Source of the DNA: Devosia sp.
GTDB lineage: Bacteria > Pseudomonadota > Alphaproteobacteria > Rhizobiales > Devosiaceae
DNA length: 5,383 nucleotides
Assembly (NCBI GenBank): GCA_028290685.1
Contig: JAQGJI010000172.1
Location: 1 to 5,383, forward strand
Reading direction: 5' to 3'
The notes under the pieces are model-generated. The model saw only the letters and a list, made by a program, of their open reading frames with translations. It searched no databases and was not told where the DNA came from. Made by a program: the position numbers and the translations under genes. Below, in pieces: positions 1 through 5,383 of this stretch; position 1 is the stretch's first letter; every line of letters starts with the position of its first letter.

Positions 1-35
1 TACAGCAAACTCTCTCGCTCAACACCCCGCAGTAA
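1..35 (+). CDS. Possible C-terminal tail of an upstream gene (partial)
   Basis: From base 3 one frame reads ten codons (QQTLSLNTPQ) and stops at TAA 33-35, 26 bases before trpE. Ten residues are too few to identify a family. From memory, many Rhizobiales have a SurA/PpiD-type peptidyl-prolyl isomerase gene just upstream of trpE, and a Gln-rich end would not be out of place there, but this is inference from gene order only. The other two forward frames are also open across these bases, so the reading could be accidental. Confidence 0.25.
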   Translation, partial: QQTLSLNTPQ

Positions 36-61
36 TCTTTACAGAACCGGACACCAGATCC

Positions 62-1570
62 ATGGACTACGACGTCTTTCAGCATTTTGCGGAGCAATAT
101 GAAGCTGGAAAGTCGCAGATCGTGTGGCGCCGTATCGTGGCGGATCTGGAGACCCCGATCGGCACCTATCTCAAGCTGGCCGAGGGCCGACAGAACACCT
201 TTCTGCTTGAGTCGGTTCAGGACGGCACCACGCGCGGGCGCTATTCCATCATCGGCAGCCAGCCGGACATAATTCTCAAGGTAGAAGCCGGAGCGGCATC
301 GATCAACCGCCAGGCGCAGATCAGCGAAGACACCTTCGAACCGCTGGCTGATCGTCCGCTCGACGCGCTGCGCAACCTGGTGGAAGACAGCAAGATCGAA
401 GTACCTCCCGGCTTGCCACCGCAGTCAGCCGGTATCTATGGCTATCTCGGCTATGAGATGGTCCGATACATGGAGGTGCTGCCGGACACTAATCCGGACG
501 ACCTGCAGACCCCTGAAGCTATCCTGATGCGGCCGTCGCTCCTTGCGATCTTCGACACCCTTAAGGACGAGCTCTATCTGACGGCGCCAGTCTATGTGCG
601 CACTGGTGTTTCGGCCCACCAGGCCTTTGCTGCGGCCGAGGCACGGGTGGACGATGCAATCAGCCGGCTGAGTCGGGCCACCCCCGCTGCGGCTGCCCTG
701 CCCGACCTGGCTCGGATCGAGGTCACCAGCAACACCAGCCGAGACGAATACCTCGCCATGGTTGCCAAGGCCAAGGACTACATAACAGCAGGCGATATCT
801 TCCAGGTGGTGCTGAGCCAGCGGTTTGCTGCCGATTTCAGCCTCCCACCCACAGCGCTTTATCGGGCACTGCGCCGAACCAATCCAAGTCCCTACATGTA
901 TTTCCTCGACTTTGGCGGCTTTGCGATCGCCGGATCGAGCCCCGAAATCCTGGTGCGCGTGCAGGATGGCGAGGTCACGATCAGGCCGATTGCGGGCACC
1001 CGCAAGCGAGGCTCCACCCCCACCCGCGACAAGGAGCTCGCCGAGGAACTGCTGGCCGATCCGAAGGAACTGGCAGAGCATTTGATGCTGCTCGATCTTG
1101 GACGGAACGATGTAGGGCGCGTGGCCAAGATCGGCACGGTGAAAGTCACCGACAAATTCTTCCTCGAATACTATTCTCACGTGATGCACATCGTCTCCAA
1201 TGTCGTCGGGGTACTCGATCCCAAGTACGATTTCGTCGATGCCCTGTCGGCTGGCTTTCCCGCAGGAACCGTGTCAGGCGCGCCCAAGGTGCGTGCTATG
1301 GAAATCATCGACGAACTGGAAAAGTCCAAGCGGGGCATCTACGGGGGATGCGTCGGCTACTTCAGCGCCGACGGTACGATGGACACCTGCATCGTCCTGC
1401 GCACGGCAGTCCTGAAGAATGGCAAGCTGTTCGTTCAGTCTGGCGCCGGCATCGTCGCCGACAGCAAGGCCGAACTGGAGCAACTCGAATGCGAAAACAA
1501 GGCTCGCGCTCTTTTCAGCGCAGCTGAGGAAGCGTTACGCTATGCCGGCGAGGCAAGGATCGGGCAATGA
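62..1570 (+). CDS. trpE: Anthranilate synthase component I (chorismate-binding subunit)
   Basis: This 502-residue protein is full length for stand-alone TrpE. With TrpG it makes anthranilate from chorismate and ammonia, the first committed step to tryptophan, in the cytoplasm. The N-terminal domain (about 25-165) carries LLES at 48-51, the element that binds tryptophan for feedback inhibition in characterised TrpE proteins, so inhibition is probably intact. The chorismate-binding domain (about 225-485) shows DIFQVVLSQRF (245-255), GSSPE (291-295), PIAGTRKRG (309-317), LDLGRND (344-350), FPAGTVSGAPKVRAMEIIDE (399-418), QSGAGIVADS (459-468) and ECENKA (476-481). Glu339 and Glu477 are the likely Mg2+ ligands. 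PIAGT, rather than the PIKGT typical of aminodeoxychorismate synthase PabB, supports TrpE. ATG 62 is chosen because the conserved N-terminal block begins right after it and the next Met is at residue 133; its ribosome site is weak (GGA at 49-51). The frame is open upstream to the window edge, without another ATG, GTG or TTG. Confidence 0.97.
   Translation: MDYDVFQHFAEQYEAGKSQIVWRRIVADLETPIGTYLKLAEGRQNTFLLESVQDGTTRGRYSIIGSQPDIILKVEAGAASINRQAQISEDTFEPLADRPLDALRNLVEDSKIEVPPGLPPQSAGIYGYLGYEMVRYMEVLPDTNPDDLQTPEAILMRPSLLAIFDTLKDELYLTAPVYVRTGVSAHQAFAAAEARVDDAISRLSRATPAAAALPDLARIEVTSNTSRDEYLAMVAKAKDYITAGDIFQVVLSQRFAADFSLPPTALYRALRRTNPSPYMYFLDFGGFAIAGSSPEILVRVQDGEVTIRPIAGTRKRGSTPTRDKELAEELLADPKELAEHLMLLDLGRNDVGRVAKIGTVKVTDKFFLEYYSHVMHIVSNVVGVLDPKYDFVDALSAGFPAGTVSGAPKVRAMEIIDELEKSKRGIYGGCVGYFSADGTMDTCIVLRTAVLKNGKLFVQSGAGIVADSKAELEQLECENKARALFSAAEEALRYAGEARIGQ
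1555..1559 (+). promoter_or_regulatory. Shine-Dalgarno site for the trpE-trpG mini-ORF
   Basis: AAGGA lies inside the last codons of trpE, seven bases before the ATG at 1567. This is a near-ideal match and spacing. By contrast, no purine-rich site of similar quality precedes the ATG of trpG at 1629. The site therefore favours initiation at the mini-ORF rather than at trpG directly. It could also occur by chance, since these bases encode Ala-Arg-Ile of TrpE. Confidence 0.5.
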
Positions 1571-1632
1571 GCAGAGCTTTGGGAAATCTCGTGATAAGGC
1601 TGCCGAGCCGGAACGTGCGGGTACGACAATGA
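1567..1632 (+). CDS. Mini-ORF bridging trpE and trpG (21 residues, unknown)
   Basis: I do not recognise a family. The frame begins ATG 1567, overlapping the trpE stop (TGA 1568-1570) as ATGA. It runs 21 codons and stops at TGA 1630-1632, which overlaps the trpG start (ATG 1629) as another ATGA. It has AAGGA seven bases upstream. The peptide begins MSRALGNLVIRLPS and ends in an Arg-rich tail; it has five Arg and no acidic residue or Trp. A Trp-free sequence argues against a classical attenuation leader. The likeliest role, if translated, is to carry ribosomes from trpE to trpG so that the two subunits are made in step. The peptide itself may have no function. Chance arrangement remains possible. 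Confidence 0.45.
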   Translation: MSRALGNLVIRLPSRNVRVRQ

Positions 1633-2228
1633 CCAGAACGCTTGTCATCGATAACTACGATAGCTTTACCTACAACCTTGTGCACCTTCTGGGCGAGCTT
1701 GGCGCTGAAATAGAGGTATACCGTAACGACAAGATCAGCCTCGACGAGATCGCTTCGAAAGCGCCTGAGGCCATTGTGCTGTCGCCTGGTCCCTGCACGC
1801 CAAACGAAGCGGGCATATGCCTCGATGCCATCGCGCGCTTCAAGTCCGATATCCCGATGCTTGGCGTTTGCCTGGGCCACCAGGCCATAGGTCAGGCCCT
1901 CGGCGGCGATGTCATCCGCGCCCCTCACCTGGCCCATGGCAAGACTTCCCAGATCAATCATACGGGAAAGGGCCTGTTCAGAGGCCTCAATGCGGGGTTC
2001 GAGGCCACCCGCTACCACTCCCTCATCGTGAAGCAGGAAACCCTGCCCGACGTACTGGAAGTGACAGCCACCACGGATGACGGCCTCATCATGGGAATGC
2101 AGCATCGGACCTTGCCAATGTACGGCGTACAGTTCCACCCGGAAAGCATCGCCTCGGAGAACGGGCATGCCCTGCTGCAGAATTTTCTCAACATCGCACG
2201 CGATTACAACCACAAGCGGGCCGCTTGA
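1629..2228 (+). CDS. trpG: Anthranilate synthase component II (glutamine amidotransferase)
   Basis: This is a class I glutamine amidotransferase of 199 residues, the usual length for a stand-alone TrpG/PabA. It hydrolyses glutamine and channels ammonia to TrpE. Motifs appear in the expected order: IDNYDSFTYNL (7-17), LSPGP (51-55, oxyanion loop), GVCLGHQ (79-85) with the nucleophile Cys81, HGK (103-105), RYHSL (128-132), and GVQFHPES (166-173) with the catalytic His170 and Glu172. ATG 1629 is chosen because the conserved start follows at once and the frame has no other start codon between the trpE stop and this ATG. Its own ribosome site is poor (CGGG at 1618-1621 at best), so it probably depends on ribosomes arriving from the mini-ORF. 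Some bacteria use one such subunit for both anthranilate and aminodeoxychorismate synthesis; sequence alone does not exclude that here, but the position beside trpE makes the tryptophan role primary. Confidence 0.96.
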   Translation: MTRTLVIDNYDSFTYNLVHLLGELGAEIEVYRNDKISLDEIASKAPEAIVLSPGPCTPNEAGICLDAIARFKSDIPMLGVCLGHQAIGQALGGDVIRAPHLAHGKTSQINHTGKGLFRGLNAGFEATRYHSLIVKQETLPDVLEVTATTDDGLIMGMQHRTLPMYGVQFHPESIASENGHALLQNFLNIARDYNHKRAA

Positions 2229-2230
2229 TG
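2226..2230 (+). promoter_or_regulatory. trpG-trpD stop/start overlap (TGATG)
   Basis: The trpG stop TGA and the trpD start ATG share one base. No strong Shine-Dalgarno sequence precedes the start; the nearest purine run is GCGGG at 2216-2220. Termination-reinitiation is the likely mode of translating trpD. Confidence 0.7.
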
Positions 2231-3244
2231 GATATCAAGTCAGCCCTGCACAAGATTGCCGAGAGGCGCGACCTTACAGGCGAAGAAATGCGCGACGTGA
2301 TGCGCATCATCATGGCCGGGGAAGCCACCCCCAGCCAGATCGGTGCGTTTTTGATGGGAATGCGGGTCAAGGGCGAAACGGTAGGGGAAATTGCTGCAGC
2401 CGTTTCGATCCTGCGCGAGCAGATGGTACCCGTTAAGGCGCCTGAAGAGGCCATCGATATCGTGGGCACCGGTGGCGATGGCCTGGGCAGCCTGAACATA
2501 TCGACGACAACGGCTCTGGTGGTCGCGGCGGCGGGCGTACCGGTCGCCAAACACGGCAATCGGGCACTCTCATCGCGTTCGGGCGCATCGCAGGTTCTGG
2601 AGGCACTTGGGGTCAAGCTCGATCTGACGCCGGCCCAGATCGAACGCACCATTGCCGAGGTTGGCATCGGCTTCATGTTTGCACCCAGCCATCACCCAGC
2701 CATGCGCCACGTCGGCCCTTCGCGCAGTGAAATTGGGGTAAGGACCCTGTTCAACCTTCTTGGTCCGCAGTCCAATCCAGCCGGCGTTCGCCGATATCTG
2801 CTCGGTGTTTATGCGCAGCAATGGGTGGAACCGGTGGCAGCTGCGCTGCTTGCCAACCGGGCGATAAAGGCATGGGTTGTGCATTCAAGCGAGGGCTTGG
2901 ACGAATTATCAACCTCTGGCACCAATTTCGTTGCCCAGATTTCGAATGGTGATCTTCGCAGCTTTGAATTGCATCCTGAGCAGGTCGGCTTGCAGGTGAC
3001 CGACCCAAAGGATCTGCTGGGCGGCGAGCCGGCCGACAATGCATCGGCGATGACCGCATTGCTGGACGGCGCTCAGGGCGCTTATCGAGAAACGGTGCTG
3101 CTCAACGCCGGTGCGGCGCTGCTGATAGCCGACAAGGCCGACTCGATCCAAGACGGCATCGCCCTGGCACGCCAGACCATCGACAGCGGAGCGGCAAAAG
3201 ATAAACTTGCCCGCCTTGTGACAGTATCGAACGGACGCGACTGA
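2228..3244 (+). CDS. trpD: Anthranilate phosphoribosyltransferase
   Basis: TrpD transfers the phosphoribosyl group of PRPP to anthranilate, the second step specific to tryptophan. The 338 residues match the family length for a stand-alone enzyme; it is not fused to TrpG as in enteric bacteria. The N-terminal helical domain (about 1-65) includes the M-GE-T-SQIGAFL segment (30-42). The catalytic domain shows GTGGD (80-84, PRPP diphosphate loop), NIST (90-93), KHGNRALSS (108-116), the anthranilate-binding stretch around HHPAMRHVGPSR (155-166), GVRTLFNLLGP (170-180), and GLDE (223-226), whose Asp225-Glu226 pair should bind metal. ATG 2228 is preferred to TTG 2225, which would add only one residue and lies in the trpG stop region; the ATG gives the usual TGATG coupling. 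Confidence 0.96.
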   Translation: MDIKSALHKIAERRDLTGEEMRDVMRIIMAGEATPSQIGAFLMGMRVKGETVGEIAAAVSILREQMVPVKAPEEAIDIVGTGGDGLGSLNISTTTALVVAAAGVPVAKHGNRALSSRSGASQVLEALGVKLDLTPAQIERTIAEVGIGFMFAPSHHPAMRHVGPSRSEIGVRTLFNLLGPQSNPAGVRRYLLGVYAQQWVEPVAAALLANRAIKAWVVHSSEGLDELSTSGTNFVAQISNGDLRSFELHPEQVGLQVTDPKDLLGGEPADNASAMTALLDGAQGAYRETVLLNAGAALLIADKADSIQDGIALARQTIDSGAAKDKLARLVTVSNGRD

Positions 3245-3246
3245 TG
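3242..3246 (+). promoter_or_regulatory. trpD-trpC stop/start overlap (TGATG)
   Basis: The trpD stop TGA and the trpC start ATG share one base, the same arrangement as at trpG-trpD. A short GGA at 3233-3235, eight bases before the start, is the only Shine-Dalgarno-like element, so coupling is likely to matter. Confidence 0.7.
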
Positions 3247-4062
3247 AGCGACATCCTCAAGCAAATCGAAGCTTACAAGCGCGAAGAGATCGCGGCCGCC
3301 AAGGCTATACGACCGTGGGCAGATATCGTTGCGCAAGCCCATGACCAGCCGGCCCCGCGGGGCTTCATCAATGCCATTCGGGCCAAGCGGAGCGAAGGCC
3401 GCTATGCGCTGATTGCCGAAGTCAAAAAAGCCAGTCCTTCGAAGGGATTGATCCGGGCCGATTTCAACCCTGCCGAGATTGCCAGAGCCTACGAGACGGC
3501 TGGCGCCGCCTGTCTCTCCGTCCTCACCGACCGGCCCAGCTTTCAGGGCTCGCCCAGCTATCTGATCGAAGCTCGTGCCGCGACCAAATTACCGGTGTTG
3601 CGCAAGGACTTTTTGTTTGAAACCTATCAGGTGGCAGAAGCGCGGGCCTGGGGCGCCGACTGTATCCTCATCATCATGGCAGCGGTCGGCGATGACGTGG
3701 CCAGGTTCCTGCTGGACGCAGCCGAGGAATGGAAGATGGATTCGCTCGTCGAGATTCACGACCAGCTCGAGCTTGACCGGGCTCTCGCCCTGGGCGCCGA
3801 GTTCATCGGCATCAACAACCGCAACCTGCGCACCTTTGAAACAACGCTCGACACCTCCATCAACCTGGCTGTCGGGGTGCCCAGCGGAACTTTGCTGGTC
3901 AGCGAAAGCGGTATCGTCAGTCATGAGCACATCCGCAAGCTCGATGAGCAGGCCGGGATTTGCACCTTTCTGGTTGGAGAAAGCTTGATGCGACAGGACG
4001 ATGTCATCGCTGCCACGCGCTCGCTCCTCATGGGCAACCCCACGTTGCAAGCTGATGTCTAA
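3244..4062 (+). CDS. trpC: Indole-3-glycerol-phosphate synthase
   Basis: TrpC is a (beta/alpha)8-barrel enzyme that closes and decarboxylates the anthranilate ring adduct to indole-3-glycerol phosphate. At 272 residues it is a single-domain enzyme, without the TrpF fusion seen in E. coli. The expected catalytic residues are present, numbered by comparison with the Sulfolobus enzyme from memory: Glu59 and Lys61 in IAEVKKASPSKG (57-68), Lys121 in LRKDF (119-123), Glu170 in LVEIHD (168-173), Asn191 and Arg193 in GINNRNL (189-195), and Glu221-Ser222 in VSESGI (219-224). FLVGESLM (242-249) is the phosphate-binding end of the barrel. Its last eight bases overlap the start of moaC. Because TrpF is absent from this window, the intermediate step must be encoded elsewhere in the genome. 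Confidence 0.97.
   Translation: MSDILKQIEAYKREEIAAAKAIRPWADIVAQAHDQPAPRGFINAIRAKRSEGRYALIAEVKKASPSKGLIRADFNPAEIARAYETAGAACLSVLTDRPSFQGSPSYLIEARAATKLPVLRKDFLFETYQVAEARAWGADCILIIMAAVGDDVARFLLDAAEEWKMDSLVEIHDQLELDRALALGAEFIGINNRNLRTFETTLDTSINLAVGVPSGTLLVSESGIVSHEHIRKLDEQAGICTFLVGESLMRQDDVIAATRSLLMGNPTLQADV
4055..4062 (+). promoter_or_regulatory. trpC-moaC 8-base overlap (ATGTCTAA)
   Basis: The moaC start ATG lies eight bases inside trpC, whose TAA stop is 4060-4062. There is no clear Shine-Dalgarno site upstream. The overlap ties the last tryptophan gene to the first molybdenum-cofactor gene on one message. Confidence 0.65.
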
Positions 4063-4531
4063 GACCCTCACCCACCTCAACGCCAGGGGCGAAGCGCACA
4101 TTGTCGATATCGGCGACAAAGCTGCAACCAAGCGCCGGGCCGTTGCCCAGGCCCGGATCATTGCTGAAGCCGAAACCGTATCCGCCATCATGGGTGGCGG
4201 TCTCAGCAAGGGCGACGCACTGGCGGTTGCCCGGGTGGCCGGCATCATGGCTGCAAAAAAGACCTCTGAATTGATCCCGCTTTGCCACCCTATTGCGCTC
4301 ACGAAAGTTGTGGTCAACATCGAAGCCGAAAACGCGGACGCCATTCGGATCGAGGCCATTGCTGAAACAACGGGCCCAACCGGCGTTGAAATGGAAGCGC
4401 TGGTGGCCGCGTCTACTGCCGCCCTTACGCTCTACGATATGGCCAAGGCCATCGATAAAGCCATGGTGATTACCAATCTGATGTTGGTCGAAAAGTCCGG
4501 CGGTAAATCCGGCAACTTTACCCGCACATGA
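4055..4531 (+). CDS. moaC: Cyclic pyranopterin monophosphate synthase
   Basis: MoaC acts with the radical-SAM enzyme MoaA (not in this window) to convert GTP into cyclic pyranopterin monophosphate, the first stage of molybdenum-cofactor synthesis. It has 158 residues, close to the 161 of E. coli MoaC. Conserved features are GGGLSKGDALAVARVAGI (47-64) with Lys52, SELIPLCHP (71-79) with His78, GPTGVEMEAL (107-116) with Glu112 and Glu114, and LYDMAKA (126-132) with Asp128 and Lys131; these correspond to residues known to be important in the E. coli enzyme. The C-terminal VEKSGGKSGNF (145-155) is also typical. ATG 4055 is chosen because MSKTLTHLN is the usual N-terminus; the ATG at 4001 would add 18 unrelated residues inside trpC. 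No strong ribosome site is present, so translation probably follows trpC. Confidence 0.96.
   Translation: MSKTLTHLNARGEAHIVDIGDKAATKRRAVAQARIIAEAETVSAIMGGGLSKGDALAVARVAGIMAAKKTSELIPLCHPIALTKVVVNIEAENADAIRIEAIAETTGPTGVEMEALVAASTAALTLYDMAKAIDKAMVITNLMLVEKSGGKSGNFTRT
4528..4531 (+). promoter_or_regulatory. moaC-moeA stop/start overlap (ATGA)
   Basis: The ATG of moeA overlaps the TGA stop of moaC by three bases. The preceding bases are pyrimidine-rich and carry no Shine-Dalgarno match, so reinitiation by ribosomes finishing moaC is the simplest explanation. Confidence 0.7.
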
Positions 4532-5383
4532 GCCTGCTCTCTGCAGATGACGCCCTGGCGGCAATCCTTGCCCGGGTCCCGGCTCCGGCCTCCGAGGTGG
4601 TGCCATTAAGCCATGCCGCGGGTCGCGTATTGCTGCAGCCACTGCTCGCAAAACATGAACAACCCCCTTTCGATTCAAGTGCCATGGACGGTTATGCGGT
4701 CCGCGCGGCCGATATCGTGCCAGGGCATCTTTTGACAGTCATAGGCACCTCTCAAGCCGGTGCGGGTTTTCCCGGGCTTTTAGGGCCGAACCAAACCGTG
4801 CGGATCTTTACGGGCGCGCCGGTGCCCGAGGGCGCCGATACCGTCATCATGCAGGAGGAGGCGAACGCTCAAGGTACATCGGTCTCCTTTAACATCCAGC
4901 CGCGGCAGGGTCACAGCATTCGCCCCAGAGGAAGCGACTTTGCCACCGGGCAGTGCCTGATCGATGCGGGAACCGTTCTGTCTGCCATGCAAATCTCGGT
5001 CGCCGCAGCCGCCAGCACGGCAGATCTGGTTGTCGCCAAGCGCCCCCGAATTGCGCTGCTGGCTACAGGTGACGAACTGGTGTTGCCTGGCGCCGCAATG
5101 GGGCCCGGCCAGATAGCAGCATCCAACAGCTTCGGACTAGCATCGCTTGTGGCGCCCTATGCGGAAGCCGTAAGTGATCACGGCATTGCGCGTGACGACC
5201 GGCAGGAGCTAAGGGCCAAGCTTGAGACCATCTTTGCCGACCAGCCCGATATCGTCATCACTACCGGCGGCGCCAGTGTCGGGGATCACGATATCGTCCA
5301 GGAACTGCTGCTTGAGATGGGGGTGACGCTGGATTTCTGGCGCATCAATATGCGGCCCGGCAAACCCTTGATGTTCGGCACAC
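4528..5383 (+). CDS. moeA: Molybdopterin molybdenumtransferase (3' truncated by window)
   Basis: MoeA inserts molybdate into adenylylated molybdopterin, the final step of basic molybdenum-cofactor assembly. The frame is open from ATG 4528 to the window end, giving 285 residues of a family that is usually about 400; the remainder of the catalytic domain and the C-terminal domain lie beyond the window. Visible motifs are PPFDSSAMDGYAV (46-58) with Asp54, RIFTGAPVPEGADTVIMQEE (92-111) with Thr95, IRPRGSDF (131-138) with Asp137, LLATGDEL (177-184) with Glu183, TTGGASVGDHD (245-255) and NMRPGKP (274-280) with Lys279. Asp54, Thr95, Asp137 and Glu183 line up, with a constant offset of five, with residues I recall as important in E. 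coli MoeA. The MoeA N-terminal region spans about 8-165 and the MoCF-type catalytic fold starts near 172. No frameshift or missing key residue is seen. Confidence 0.95.
   Translation, partial: MSLLSADDALAAILARVPAPASEVVPLSHAAGRVLLQPLLAKHEQPPFDSSAMDGYAVRAADIVPGHLLTVIGTSQAGAGFPGLLGPNQTVRIFTGAPVPEGADTVIMQEEANAQGTSVSFNIQPRQGHSIRPRGSDFATGQCLIDAGTVLSAMQISVAAAASTADLVVAKRPRIALLATGDELVLPGAAMGPGQIAASNSFGLASLVAPYAEAVSDHGIARDDRQELRAKLETIFADQPDIVITTGGASVGDHDIVQELLLEMGVTLDFWRINMRPGKPLMFGT

Noticed and set aside
33..38. TAATCT as a possible -10 element upstream of trpE
   Set aside because: It matches the consensus weakly, and the bases about 17 upstream (CTCTCT region) do not resemble a -35 element.
425..1189. 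A 254-residue antisense open frame within trpE
   Set aside because: It mirrors conserved trpE coding sequence in GC-rich DNA, shows no recognisable domain and has no supporting context.
62..1570. Reading the first gene as pabB (aminodeoxychorismate synthase) rather than trpE
   Set aside because: It has PIAGT instead of PIKGT, carries the LLES feedback element, and lies next to trpG, trpD and trpC.
1598..1609. Small inverted repeat GGCT-GCCG-AGCC between trpE and trpG
   Set aside because: The 4-bp stem does not extend and has no U-run after it, so it is neither a terminator nor a convincing regulatory hairpin.
1515..2213. A 232-residue antisense open frame across trpG
   Set aside because: It lies wholly opposite trpE and trpG coding sequence, and its composition looks like reverse-complement shadowing.
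2225..2230. TTG 2225 as an alternative trpD start
   Set aside because: It adds one residue only; ATG 2228 is a stronger start and makes the same TGATG junction used at trpC.
3589..4678. Two overlapping antisense open frames of 256 (3589-4359) and 216 (4028-4678) residues
   Set aside because: They overlap each other and sit opposite trpC, moaC and moeA, all of which have intact catalytic motifs; no family is recognisable.
2456..5297. The 8-mer GATATCGT occurs five times (2456, 3322, 4711, 5248, 5290)
   Set aside because: Each copy encodes Asp-Ile-Val in frame of a real gene, with no regular spacing, so coding bias explains it better than a binding site.

Overview
The window is a compact, single-strand gene cluster. 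By protein sequence and gene order it looks like an alphaproteobacterium of the Rhizobiales/Hyphomicrobiales type, with Devosia-like relatives as my best guess from memory. The DNA is GC-rich, long antisense open frames are common as expected at that composition, and nothing differs visibly in base or codon use from one gene to the next. I see no mobile element, repeat array, RNA gene or sign of transfer.

Layout: bases 1-35 may hold the last codons of an upstream gene. After a 26-base gap come trpE (62-1570), a short gap holding a 21-codon mini-ORF (1567-1632), trpG (1629-2228), trpD (2228-3244), trpC (3244-4062), moaC (4055-4531) and the first two thirds of moeA (4528 to the window end). Every junction after trpE is a stop/start overlap: ATGA, ATGA, TGATG, TGATG, an 8-base overlap, and ATGA. 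This points to one polycistronic message with translational coupling. No internal terminator or promoter is evident.

Function: TrpE and TrpG form anthranilate synthase (chorismate plus glutamine to anthranilate). TrpD attaches the phosphoribosyl group, and TrpC closes the indole ring to give indole-3-glycerol phosphate. TrpF and TrpB/TrpA are not here, which fits the split tryptophan operons of alphaproteobacteria. The downstream pair belongs to a different pathway: MoaC helps turn GTP into cyclic pyranopterin monophosphate, and MoeA inserts molybdenum into molybdopterin. The trp and moco genes share no metabolite, so their link is transcriptional and translational.

The most notable unexplained item is the mini-ORF between trpE and trpG. 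It starts on the trpE stop, ends on the trpG start, and has the best ribosome-binding site of any junction I checked. The rest is ordinary housekeeping biosynthesis, and I do not see a previously undescribed system.
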